From contig NZ_QREG01000015.1 of the NCBI RefSeq assembly GCF_003386095.1, positions 112,599 through 176,598 on the forward strand: DNA of 64,000 nt, read 5' to 3'. Origin of the DNA: Marinoscillum furvescens DSM 4134. GTDB taxonomy: Bacteria > Bacteroidota > Bacteroidia > Cytophagales > Cyclobacteriaceae. Positions 18,701-26,561 of this stretch are shown piece after piece. Positions within the stretch are counted from its first letter, which is position 1. Each line of letters starts with the position of its first letter. Under the pieces are notes generated by a model. That model was given only the letters and a program-made list of their open reading frames with translations, was not told the origin of the DNA and did no database searches. The position numbers were made by a program, and so were the translations under genes.

Positions 18701-19120
18701 TTAAATGGTTTCTTTCATGTCGTATAGCTCCAGGAGGAAGTCTAAATCTTCCTCGGGCAATTCCATTTCTTCCAAATGAGGAGTGGCGTGGAGGAGCTTT
18801 TCAGGTGTTCTGCTCAGTGAGGCTATTTCCTCATCAGTGAGTTCCATTGTTTCTAGATAGGCAATCACCTCATTAGTAGGCACCTCAGCTATGATTGTTG
18901 CGGCATTTTGTTGTGGTGTCTTTTGATATGTAATCCAGACAGTAGTCGCTAAAAGTAAAACAAACGCTGGCACAGCAGCCCATCGAACCGACAACCATTT
19001 TACCATGCTTTCGGGCTCAGCTACGCGTTCATGAATTTGTTTTTCAAGTTGCTCAAAATACCCGTCAGGCACTTCAAATGGTAGCTTTTTGGGGGCGTTA
19101 TGTAAGTCGTTTGTATTCAT
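18701..19120 (-). CDS. Probable anti-sigma factor, single-pass membrane protein
   Basis: A 139-residue protein. The cytoplasmic N-terminus has the FEVPDGYFEQLEKQIHER motif (residues 15-32) seen in small Bacteroidota proteins beside ECF sigma factors. One membrane helix spans about 48-65 (AAVPAFVLLLATTVWITY). The acidic C-terminus (TDEEIASL, LPEEDLDFLLELYDM) would lie in the periplasm. It follows the sigma factor gene by 35 bases. The anti-sigma role rests on this position and topology; no zinc-binding HxxxCxxC motif is present. Confidence 0.65.
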   Translation of the reverse strand: MNTNDLHNAPKKLPFEVPDGYFEQLEKQIHERVAEPESMVKWLSVRWAAVPAFVLLLATTVWITYQKTPQQNAATIIAEVPTNEVIAYLETMELTDEEIASLSRTPEKLLHATPHLEEMELPEEDLDFLLELYDMKETI

Positions 19121-19155
19121 TGTTTAGCTCTTAGATATTTTTGAAGGTCGAAGGT

Positions 19156-19716
19156 TTAATCTTCACTCAATATTTTTTCAATTTTTTTCACAGCATGATG
19201 GTAGCTTGCTTTGAGTGCTCCTACCGATGTGCCCGTTATAGTAGCGATTTCTTCAAACTTTAGCTCGTCAAAGTATTTCATGTTAAAAACCATTCGTTGC
19301 TTATCAGGGAGCTTAATCAAGGCTTTTTGAAGCTTGAGCTGAATTTCATCTCCACTGATATAAGCGCCATGATCTACCTTGTGGCTCAGGTCATTTTCGA
19401 GTGTATCCATCGTTACCCAATAGCTACGCCTCTTTTTCTTTAAAAAACTCAGGCATTCGTTGGTCGCTATTCGGTAGATCCAGGTAAATAGCCCTGATTC
19501 AGCCCTAAACCTCTCCAGGTTGTTCCAGACTTTTATAAATATGTTTTGAGTGAGGTCATTGGCATCTTCATGGTCGATGACCATTTTTCTCACGTGCCAA
19601 TAGACTCGCTCTTGATAGGCTTTTACCAGCAGATTAAACCCATACCTGCGGGTAGATGGTTCGCGTATTCTGTCAACGATGTAGTTGTCTTCCAATAGTC
19701 TGTCAGGTAGTTTCAC
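19156..19716 (-). CDS. ECF-type RNA polymerase sigma factor
   Basis: A 186-residue sigma-70 family protein of the ECF class. Region 2 contains YQERVYWHVRKMVIDHEDANDLTQNIFIKVW (quoted here as YQERVYWHVRKM and DLTQNIFIKVW) and then FTWIYRIATNECLSFLKKKRR. Region 4 holds LPDKQRMVFNMKYFDELKFEEIA followed by the recognition helix GTSVGALKASYHHAVKKIE. The start codon is GTG. It is the first gene of a four-gene unit with an anti-sigma-like protein, a Spy-like protein and a barrel protein, so it probably responds to an envelope signal and may drive its own unit. Confidence 0.92.
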   Translation of the reverse strand: MKLPDRLLEDNYIVDRIREPSTRRYGFNLLVKAYQERVYWHVRKMVIDHEDANDLTQNIFIKVWNNLERFRAESGLFTWIYRIATNECLSFLKKKRRSYWVTMDTLENDLSHKVDHGAYISGDEIQLKLQKALIKLPDKQRMVFNMKYFDELKFEEIATITGTSVGALKASYHHAVKKIEKILSED

Positions 19717-19798
19717 CTTTAGATGCTAAAGGTAGCTGATAGTTTAATTGAGGTTTAATTTTTTTTATTGAGCTGAACCTACATATATTTCATGTCGT

Positions 19799-19811
19799 TA
19801 CATTAAATGTA
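19799..19811 (+). promoter_or_regulatory. Inverted repeat upstream of the MarR gene, possible operator
   Basis: TACATT-A-AATGTA is a perfect inverted repeat with a one-base centre, ending about 11 bases before the MarR start codon. MarR proteins usually bind such palindromes near their own promoters, so autorepression is plausible but unproved. Confidence 0.45.
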
Positions 19812-19822
19812 GTTGTAATTTT

Positions 19823-20278
19823 ATGATTATGGGAATTTCTGAGGATATCAAACAGCCAGTTTTTAAAAGTGAGCTGAACAAGGCTGTGATAAACATTATA
19901 TATACCAATAGCTGGTTGAACCAAAAGCAAATAGCGTTTTTTAAGCCTCATGGGCTCACCACAGCTCAGTACAATATATTGCGCATTTTACGTGGACAAT
20001 TTCCCAACCCGGCAACGGTCAACTTGCTCATTGAGCGGATGCTTGATAAAAGTTCGAATGCTTCGAGGATCGTGGATAAATTAGAGTCAAAAGGTTTGGT
20101 GGCTCGGAAGCAATGTGCCAATGACCGGAGGGCCGTAGATGTGCTAATTACTCAAGCGGGATTGGACTTGCTTGGGCAGATAGACGATGAACTTAAGAAA
20201 TGGGAAGAGACCATACGCAATCTGTCTGAAGAAGAGTGTGCGCAGCTCAATATGCTATTAGATAAAATGAGAGGGTAG
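19823..20278 (+). CDS. MarR family transcriptional regulator
   Basis: A 151-residue winged-helix protein; a second in-frame ATG at 19829 is an equally good start. The helix-turn-helix lies at about 50-85 (PHGLTTAQYNILRILRGQ, then NLLIERMLDKSSNASRIVDKL) and is followed by the wing KGLVARKQCANDRRAVDVLIT. The N- and C-terminal helices form the dimer interface. No nearby gene is an obvious target. It converges on a universal stress protein gene, with a shared terminator between them. Confidence 0.92.
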   Translation: MIMGISEDIKQPVFKSELNKAVINIIYTNSWLNQKQIAFFKPHGLTTAQYNILRILRGQFPNPATVNLLIERMLDKSSNASRIVDKLESKGLVARKQCANDRRAVDVLITQAGLDLLGQIDDELKKWEETIRNLSEEECAQLNMLLDKMRG

Positions 20279-20302
20279 CTCAGCTACCCTCTGAAAGGTT
20301 TT
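20269..20302. terminator. Bidirectional terminator between marR-type gene and universal stress protein
   Basis: GAGGGTAGC (20271-20279) pairs with GCTACCCTC (20283-20291) around a 3-base loop. A short T run follows on the plus strand. The stem overlaps the MarR stop codon. Confidence 0.7.
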
Positions 20303-21228
20303 TACAATTCTTTGATGTAATCGAGGATGCCTGCTTTTTTGTTTTTCGGTCTTACCACAAGCATAGGTATGGCTGAATTGACCTGAATGAGTTTTTCGGC
20401 CTTGCTACCAATAAATAAAGCGGTGGTAGCTGTTCGTCCTTTGGCGCCTATTACAATGAGGCTAGCCTTTCGTCTTTTAGATTCCCGGTGAATGTCTGAG
20501 ATGATATCATCATCCTTATCCAGGCTGTAAATTTCTTTTACTTTCAATTCGCCAAAATCGATATCGCTCACGAATTTTTGATAATCTTTTTTGGCGTGAT
20601 CTTTCATAATATCACCAAACTCATCGAAGCTTTTGCCTGTATAATGATAGCCCACTGGTACCTGATATACATTCTGTACCATGATGTGTTCTGCAGTCTT
20701 TGACTTTTTAGCAAGACTTACCGCTTTTTCCATGGCACTTTTGGAGTATTCAGAATAATCTGTAGCCACCAGAATATTACTCATGTCTATCCGAGTGCCT
20801 TTTGGAAGGATCAGTAGTGAACATCCCACTCGTCTGGCAACTCTATTGATAAGTACTCCTCCTCCTTTTCGTTCATTTTTACGTCCTAGTATGACCAGGT
20901 CGATTTTTTCCTTCGTAGTGAAATTGAGAATAGACTTAGTCACCTGACCCTGGTCTACCATCACATGGATCACTACTTCTACATCCTGGCAGGAAAACCC
21001 CTCAGAGATGATGGTTTCTAGTTCCTTTTTGCGATCAGCGATAGCCCGGTCTAGTAGATCTGGAAATTCTTTTTGTACTTTCTCAGGCAAATGAACATCG
21101 CGGATCACATTTACAAAATAAACCACCCGGGACCCTGATAGCGTGCAGATGTCAGAAGCAGCGCTGATAAGGTCCTTGTCCATTTCTGTATGGTCGAGAC
21201 CTACAATTATTTTATTGTACTTGTACAT
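20302..21228 (-). CDS. Universal stress protein with two UspA domains
   Basis: A 308-residue protein with two tandem UspA domains. The first (about 1-140) starts NKIIVGLDHTEMDKDLI and ends VILGRKNERKGGG. The second (about 148-295) starts NILVATDYSEYSKSAMEKA and carries the ATP-binding motif GAKGRTATTALFIGSKAEKL with the G-x2-G-x9-GS spacing. The second domain thus probably binds ATP, while the first has a less regular loop (GRKNERKGGGVLINR). USPs help survival under starvation and redox stress. It appears to be transcribed alone. Confidence 0.92.
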   Translation of the reverse strand: MYKYNKIIVGLDHTEMDKDLISAASDICTLSGSRVVYFVNVIRDVHLPEKVQKEFPDLLDRAIADRKKELETIISEGFSCQDVEVVIHVMVDQGQVTKSILNFTTKEKIDLVILGRKNERKGGGVLINRVARRVGCSLLILPKGTRIDMSNILVATDYSEYSKSAMEKAVSLAKKSKTAEHIMVQNVYQVPVGYHYTGKSFDEFGDIMKDHAKKDYQKFVSDIDFGELKVKEIYSLDKDDDIISDIHRESKRRKASLIVIGAKGRTATTALFIGSKAEKLIQVNSAIPMLVVRPKNKKAGILDYIKEL

Positions 21229-21332
21229 ATTTAGGCTTTGAATCGAGAAAGTTTAAAACCGCAAAATTAATCCTTCGTTAAGTTATTAATTCTTATACAT
21301 AGGAGAAAGTTTCCGAATTTTTTCATAAAAAA

Positions 21333-21368
21333 TAAGGTGTTCGCCTTATAAAATACGGGAACACCTTA
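21333..21368 (-). terminator. Terminator of the serC gene
   Basis: TAAGGTGTTC (21333-21342) pairs with GAACACCTTA (21359-21368). On the minus strand the stem is followed by a T-rich tail (TTATTTTTTATG read on that strand overlaps the stem's end). Confidence 0.7.
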
Positions 21369-21398
21369 GAAGTATTGTTGGAAAGCAAATTTTCTTGG

Positions 21399-22472
21399 CT
21401 ATTGTTTGGTCAGAAAGTCTGCCATTTGTTCGATTTGCTCCTTGGAATGTACAGGGAAATTGGCAATACGAATGTGATCACCTTTATAGCTGCCATAACC
21501 TTTTCCCACTATCCAACCTTTTTCGGTCATGGATTTGAGAATAGCTTCATTGCCATCATTTACTTTGGCTACTACCACGGTCTTAGACCTGCATTCTTTG
21601 GACTCTACAAACGGTTCGAGTGAATTGCTTTCAGAGATTGCCTGATAGAGTAGGGCCGCTTTATAGCTAGTGTCATTTTGAATCTGCCTGGCTGTTCGGC
21701 GATTCATGTCTTCAGCTACTTTACCAAGGAGGTAGATGCCCAGAATGTTGGGGGTTTCAGGGGTTTGGTATTTGTCACCCTGTGCTTTCAGTTGTGCCAG
21801 AGAGTGGTAGCTCCCAGTGATGTGCCCCTTAGCTTCAAGGTTTGTAGCGGTAGCATGACATTTTTGGTTGACGATCCACACGCCAAGACCGGCAGGTAGT
21901 CCAAAGCATTTTTGAACTGAAAAATATGCCGTGTCTACCAGGTTGAGATCGAATGGAATGGCCGGAAAAGCACTTACAGCATCCAGAGCTATCAGTTTGT
22001 CTGGGTTTTGTGCTCGGAGTTCTTTTATTTTTTCTATAGGAAAAGTGTAGCCTATGCTTGTTTCGTTGAGGGTTACGGATATAAGCTCTGCCTCATCCGG
22101 CACACTTAAGTCCTTAAAATCTCCTCCATCTTCCACTTTTGTTGCAGTAGATGATTTTTGATAGTCTAGCGCAAACTGATGAAACTTCTTAGAAAACGAT
22201 CCATTAACAAAGTGGTGGGATTGTTTTTCTACAAGGTTTTGAATGATTCGTTCCCAGACCTCATTTGCAGAGGAAGTAAAGTAGATATCGTACCCTTCAG
22301 GTAGGTTTAATAGTTTGGATAGCTCTGCACGAGCATGTGCAAAAATAGCCTGAAAATTAGCGCTGCGATGAGAAATGCACATCACATCTTCATTGAGTGC
22401 TGATTTCAAATGATCCTCTACAGTGTAGAAGATTTGAGAAGGACCCGGTGTGAAATAAATTTTATGTTGCAT
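21399..22472 (-). CDS. serC: Phosphoserine aminotransferase (class V)
   Basis: A 357-residue PLP enzyme that makes phosphoserine from 3-phosphohydroxypyruvate and glutamate. It starts HKIYFTPGPSQIFYTVEDHL. The PLP lysine lies in AYFSVQKCFGLPAGLGVW near residue 195, and the substrate-facing DAVSAFP segment near 170. The match to class V aminotransferases is clear; the serine role is supported by the SerB-SerA fusion gene about 800 bases upstream on the same strand. It is shorter in the C-terminus than some SerC proteins, so a related aminotransferase cannot be excluded. Confidence 0.85.
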   Translation of the reverse strand: MQHKIYFTPGPSQIFYTVEDHLKSALNEDVMCISHRSANFQAIFAHARAELSKLLNLPEGYDIYFTSSANEVWERIIQNLVEKQSHHFVNGSFSKKFHQFALDYQKSSTATKVEDGGDFKDLSVPDEAELISVTLNETSIGYTFPIEKIKELRAQNPDKLIALDAVSAFPAIPFDLNLVDTAYFSVQKCFGLPAGLGVWIVNQKCHATATNLEAKGHITGSYHSLAQLKAQGDKYQTPETPNILGIYLLGKVAEDMNRRTARQIQNDTSYKAALLYQAISESNSLEPFVESKECRSKTVVVAKVNDGNEAILKSMTEKGWIVGKGYGSYKGDHIRIANFPVHSKEQIEQMADFLTKQ

Positions 22473-22503
22473 GGAATAAATGAGGTTCTACTAATTATGT
22501 TTG

Positions 22504-22511
22504 CAAAACTA
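22504..22511 (-). promoter_or_regulatory. -7 element of the serC promoter
   Basis: Minus strand TAGTTTTG, an exact TAnnTTTG, about 32 bases before the serC ATG. The -33 position reads TTT. Confidence 0.4.
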
Positions 22512-22708
22512 ATCGGGTTTCATTGTTTTTAAACCTAACACTAAAAACAAGACCGAGTCAAGTGGGGTGGCAAAATTGGGCCTCAACTCGTCATTTGGCG
22601 GGTCCTCGTCTCACCTTGGTGATTCAGGATAACAGTGGATCTTTGACCCATCCTTACAGCTCAAATCCTTACTAAATAGGGGTTTATTAACACACCCGAT
22701 ATAGTAAT

Positions 22709-22740
22709 AAAGCTTTCAGCTAGTGCTGAAAGCTTTTTTT
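22709..22740 (+). terminator. Strong intrinsic terminator hairpin with no plus-strand gene upstream
   Basis: AAGCTTTCAGC (22710-22720) pairs perfectly with GCTGAAAGCTT (22725-22735) around a TAGT loop. A run of T follows on the plus strand. Read on the minus strand it lies about 50 bases after the YtxJ-like stop but lacks a good T tail there, although it may still act in both directions. Confidence 0.75.
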
Positions 22741-22789
22741 ATGCTTTTAAAATCAATAGAATGTTTTTAGTGTAGTAGTCAGAAATAGA

Positions 22790-23185
22790 TCACGCTCTGG
22801 TTTCCATCCACTTAAAGGTCCTGTTAACGATCTTTAGTGCCAATTTTATTTTCTTGACGGAGATCATCTCCAGAGACTCATCGTACATGGTAACACCATC
22901 AGCGAAGAGTACAATTTGAGGAAATTCATGCTGAATACCTGCGATTTCTGCGATCTCCAGCGAAACATCATGGTCTTTCATGTCATCTACAATAAAAAGA
23001 TCCACAACCTCACTCGAAATCGTCCAGGTGTTTTCCAGCTCTATTTTCTTCTCGATACTTTCGGGAGAAGACGGCCGGTGCTTAAACACCAAAGCAGGTT
23101 TAGTCTTTGAATTATCAATCACCTGATTGAGATCTTCAAGACTTGTTATCGGCTTCCAAAGCGGTGAGTGGTAATTCATCGGCAA
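22790..23185 (-). CDS. YtxJ-like thioredoxin-fold protein lacking the redox cysteine
   Basis: A 131-residue protein of the YtxJ (DUF2847) type, linked in other bacteria to bacillithiol and monothiol redox work. The fold pattern is visible: a strand ALVFKHRPSSPES at about 31-43 where family members carry a Cys-containing loop, then LFIVDDMKDHDVSLEIAE, then the cis-Pro-type segment IQHEFPQIVLFADGV near 84-98. There is no cysteine in the whole protein, so a thiol reaction is impossible unless another residue acts. Its role may be structural or regulatory. It lies between serC and the SerB-SerA gene on the same strand. Confidence 0.7.
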   Translation of the reverse strand: MPMNYHSPLWKPITSLEDLNQVIDNSKTKPALVFKHRPSSPESIEKKIELENTWTISSEVVDLFIVDDMKDHDVSLEIAEIAGIQHEFPQIVLFADGVTMYDESLEMISVKKIKLALKIVNRTFKWMETRA

Positions 23186-23267
23186 TTAATCTATCTCTAC
23201 GAATTTAATGAAATCACGTGTTATTCTGATTCCGTGATTTCAAAATAATTAAGAATTATCTCCTAAA

Positions 23268-25160
23268 CTAATACAAAACTCTGAATCTAATGGTTTCTTT
23301 TATTGACTTTAAGTTTTTTATTACTTCTTCGTCATAATCCTTGTTGATATCAGTAATTACGTAACCAATCTCCTCATTGGTTTTCAAATACTGACCAACG
23401 ATGTTCAAGTCATGCTTTGCTAGCTCATGGTTAATCTTTGCAAGTACTCCTGGTTCATTCATGTGTATGTGAATAAAACGATGAGCATCTTTTAGTTTAG
23501 GCAATACGATGTTAGGGAAGTTAACGCTGTTGCTCGTGGATCCAGTATTGATGTATTCAATTATTTTTCCAGGTACAAAATCAGCGATGTTTTGCTGAGC
23601 TTCCAGTGTACTACCTCCTATATGAGGTGTCAAAATGGTGTTTGGCAGGCCGCGCAGTTCTGAGACAAACTCCTCGTCATTGCTTTTAGGCTCTTCAGGG
23701 AATACATCTACACCCACACCTTTTACCTTGCCAGAGAGCACGTGTTTTTTAAGCGCTGCCAGGTCTACTACAGATCCTCTACTCAAATTCAGGAAGATCA
23801 CACCATTTTTCATCAGCTCAAAATGTCGATCTGTTAAAAAGTTGGTGTTGTCCGGTCTACCATCTACATGCAAAGAGATCATGTCTGAGGTAGACAGTAG
23901 TTCTTCTATGGACTTGCACTGGTGAGCGTTCCCTAGAGCCAGTTTCTCTTCCAAATCATAAAACTGCACATTCATACCCAATGATTCGGCTACTACTGAA
24001 AGCTGGGCGCCAATGTTTCCATACCCTATTATACCGAGTGTTTTTCCTCGTACCTCGAAACTGTCTTTTGCAGACTTATTCCACTTGCCAGTATGCATGG
24101 CTTGTGTCTTGTCGGGAATGTTTCTCATCAGTAGTATGATTTCGGCTATTGCCAACTCTACTACTGAACGTGTATTGCTGAATGGCGCGTTGAATACCGC
24201 CACTCCTTTGCGCTGGCAGGTGATCAGATCTATTTGGTTGGTGCCTATACAAAATGCTCCAACAGCTAAAAGGCGGTTAGCATTTTCCAGCACACGTTTG
24301 GTTACCTGGGTTTTAGATCTGATTCCCAGTATGGACACATCTTTGATCGCCTCGATCAGCTCATCTTCGTCCATTCCCGCTGGATGCACTTTTACATTGT
24401 ATCCTTCTTCTTTTAGCTTGTTGATGCCATGTTCATGTATGTTTTCCAGCAACAATACATTGATCCTGTTTTTCGGATAGGAGAGGGCTCTTTCCATTTT
24501 ATTTACATATAAAAATTCATCCAGGTTGGGTGCTTCATGATCCGCATTTTCCAGTACGTTTTCACGTCTTACATTTTCTGTGAATGCATAAAACTTGTGG
24601 GCGATACCTGCTTTTTTAATTTCATAGTCAGTGTACCCGTCGCCCAGCACGTACACTTCACCCTCGAGGTTTAGGGATTTGATGGTGTTTGGTTTACCGT
24701 TATTTTTGGAAAGAATGATGTCTTTGTTAAAGCCAATGATGTCTCCGTTTTTGTTGTAGATAAACTCGTTTGCAAAAACCCGCTCTTCACTGATGCCATA
24801 GCTAGCCACAATCGGTACTATGAAGTCTTTGAAGCCATTGGATAATATGTATATTTGGTCAGCGTACTTTTTGATAAATTCTTTGTTACGCTGAAATGAT
24901 TCAGAGACCTGATTTTTTAACCGGGCTACCAGCTCCGGTAAATGGTCTTTATGAGCTTTTAGGATTTGGAGGCGCTGCTCTAGAGAGTCGCTCAGAGAAA
25001 TCTTGCCTTCCATTCCTAAATCGGTAATGTCTTTAATTTTTTGAAGGGACTCTTCCGCATCGGACTGACCCCTAAGAGATATTTCACATAAAACGTCTAG
25101 CGCCTCTACTCTGGTGAAGGTGCTATCAAAATCAATGACAAAATGTTTCTGATTTTCCAT
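23268..25160 (-). CDS. serA: HAD phosphatase (SerB-like) fused to phosphoglycerate dehydrogenase with ACT domain
   Basis: A 630-residue three-part protein. Residues 1-215 are a HAD phosphatase of the SerB type: VIDFDSTFTRVEAL (nucleophile Asp10, acid Asp12), then ILSNGFKDFIVP near 106, and YVLGDGYTDYEIKKAG near 170. Residues 232-545 are 3-phosphoglycerate dehydrogenase: NAD-binding LGIIGYGNIGAQLSVVAESL near 377, the catalytic Arg in LHVDGRPDNTNFLTD, Glu in DVFPEEPKS and His in LTPHIGGSTLEAQ. The last 70 residues are an ACT domain (HIHMNEPGVLAKINHELAKH) that usually gives serine feedback. Together with serC it could cover all three steps of serine synthesis. Confidence 0.93.
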   Translation of the reverse strand: MENQKHFVIDFDSTFTRVEALDVLCEISLRGQSDAEESLQKIKDITDLGMEGKISLSDSLEQRLQILKAHKDHLPELVARLKNQVSESFQRNKEFIKKYADQIYILSNGFKDFIVPIVASYGISEERVFANEFIYNKNGDIIGFNKDIILSKNNGKPNTIKSLNLEGEVYVLGDGYTDYEIKKAGIAHKFYAFTENVRRENVLENADHEAPNLDEFLYVNKMERALSYPKNRINVLLLENIHEHGINKLKEEGYNVKVHPAGMDEDELIEAIKDVSILGIRSKTQVTKRVLENANRLLAVGAFCIGTNQIDLITCQRKGVAVFNAPFSNTRSVVELAIAEIILLMRNIPDKTQAMHTGKWNKSAKDSFEVRGKTLGIIGYGNIGAQLSVVAESLGMNVQFYDLEEKLALGNAHQCKSIEELLSTSDMISLHVDGRPDNTNFLTDRHFELMKNGVIFLNLSRGSVVDLAALKKHVLSGKVKGVGVDVFPEEPKSNDEEFVSELRGLPNTILTPHIGGSTLEAQQNIADFVPGKIIEYINTGSTSNSVNFPNIVLPKLKDAHRFIHIHMNEPGVLAKINHELAKHDLNIVGQYLKTNEEIGYVITDINKDYDEEVIKNLKSIKETIRFRVLY

Positions 25161-25179
25161 AAGTTCGCTTTCTCTGAAG

Positions 25180-25193
25180 GCTTAAAATTAAGC
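25180..25193. promoter_or_regulatory. Palindrome between divergent serA and serine hydrolase genes
   Basis: GCTTAA-AA-TTAAGC is a perfect 6+6 inverted repeat in the 39-base gap between the serA start and the preferred ATG of the hydrolase at 25200. The position suits an operator acting on both genes, but no regulator is known. Confidence 0.3.
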
Positions 25194-25199
25194 ACCTAC

Positions 25200-26480
25200 A
25201 TGGCATATAGAACAATCATTTTCTTTTTATTATCAATTTTTTTTCAAAATGTGTCCTTTGGTCAATATGACTCCTTGAGTTTGTTGAAAAAAACGCAAAA
25301 TGACATAGATTCTATTGTAAATAATGCAATTCAGCAAAGGGCATTTCCTGGGTGTGTGGTGTATGCTTCACTTGCTGGCCGTCCGATTTTTCATAAAGCA
25401 TATGGATATCACCGTTATGACAGTATTAATGAAGTGCTTGCTGCTGATATCTACGATTTGGCCTCTGTGACTAAGGTGATGGCAGCTACGCTGGCATTGA
25501 TGAAACTGTATGATGATGGGTTGCTGGATTTGGAAAAGCCTATTGGAGATTATATCGATGGACTTGGATGGAGCAAACTACGAAAAGTAACGATTCGAGA
25601 AGCGCTAGGACATCAGGGTGGAATCAAAAGCTGGATCAAATATTATGATGAAATTCAGAAATCAGATGGAAGGTATAAGCGTAAAACGATATCGATAGAA
25701 CGATCCTCAGAGTATCCTTTCCAAATTGCTACAGGAAAATACCTTCACAAAGATTTTTATAACAAAATCAAGAAAATGATACGGAAGGCCGAGGTTCAAA
25801 AACATCCAGAATATGTGTATTCAGGATTGTTTTTTTACTTGGTGCCCGAACTCGTAGAAGAGCTAACAGGAACAGCCTTCGAGACCTATTTGCGTACGCA
25901 TTTTTATGATCCTTTGGGTATGTCTACAGTGTCCTTCAGTGCTGGGGCCTATTATAGTTTAGATCGTGTAGTGCCTACAGAAGTAGATTCGTTTTTTCGC
26001 TATGAACCTATTCATGGACAAGTGCACGATGAAGGAGCCATTCTGATGAAAGGGATTTCTGGTAATGCAGGCTTGTTTGGCTCTGCTACGGATATTGCCA
26101 GGCTATGGCACATGTGGCTTCAGGATGGTACTTATAATGGTGTACAGTATTTACATCCAGCTACGGTAGACTTATTTACGAGCTATCAATACGGTAATAA
26201 GAATAATCGAAGGGGATTGGGTTTCGATAAACCATTGCTCCAGTATGATCAGGCAAAGAGCAGCGTGGCAAAAAGTACATCGCCATACAGCTATGGACAC
26301 TCCGGCTACACGGGCACTTTAGTGTGGGCAGACCGGGAGAATCAATTACTTTTTATATTTTTGTCCAACAGAGTGTATCCGTCCCGGGATCAAAGAGCGC
26401 TATACCAACTCAACGTAAGACCGTCGATACACCAACTTTTGTATGACTACCTGAGTAGCGCAGCGGGTGATTCTAAATAA
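25200..26480 (+). CDS. Serine hydrolase of the beta-lactamase / penicillin-binding (S12) family
   Basis: About 426 residues from the ATG at 25200, which opens the signal peptide MAYRTIIFFLLSIFFQNVSFG; an earlier ATG at 25143 overlaps serA and is less likely. The nucleophile motif SxxK is in LASVTKVMAATLALMKLY, the YxN-like position is YVYSGLFFYLVPELVEE, and the third motif is SYGHSGYTGTLVW. These fit S12 esterases, D-amino-acid peptidases or beta-lactamase-like enzymes. The signal places it in the periplasm. It precedes the transporter and racemase run, so a role in cleaving peptides or amino-acid conjugates for uptake is possible. Confidence 0.87.
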   Translation: MAYRTIIFFLLSIFFQNVSFGQYDSLSLLKKTQNDIDSIVNNAIQQRAFPGCVVYASLAGRPIFHKAYGYHRYDSINEVLAADIYDLASVTKVMAATLALMKLYDDGLLDLEKPIGDYIDGLGWSKLRKVTIREALGHQGGIKSWIKYYDEIQKSDGRYKRKTISIERSSEYPFQIATGKYLHKDFYNKIKKMIRKAEVQKHPEYVYSGLFFYLVPELVEELTGTAFETYLRTHFYDPLGMSTVSFSAGAYYSLDRVVPTEVDSFFRYEPIHGQVHDEGAILMKGISGNAGLFGSATDIARLWHMWLQDGTYNGVQYLHPATVDLFTSYQYGNKNNRRGLGFDKPLLQYDQAKSSVAKSTSPYSYGHSGYTGTLVWADRENQLLFIFLSNRVYPSRDQRALYQLNVRPSIHQLLYDYLSSAAGDSK

Positions 26481-26561
26481 TCCCAAACATAAATGGGGCT
26501 GTTGAGTTAGTTTTAGAAGAATTAAATTCCGAAAACAACCTAAAAACCACGTATTCCCGTT

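Larger units (their letters stand above)
22473..22789. other. 317-base gap between serC and the YtxJ-like gene
   Basis: It holds the serC promoter (-7 element TAGTTTTG, minus strand, 22504-22511) and, at the other end, a strong hairpin at 22709-22740. The middle (about 22540-22700) has no open frame I would call a gene and no tRNA-like fold. It may carry a plus-strand small RNA ending at the hairpin (see findings). Confidence 0.5.

Noticed and set aside
22540..22700. tRNA or other stable RNA gene
   Set aside because: No cloverleaf or known RNA motif could be drawn; only the terminator hairpin is convincing.
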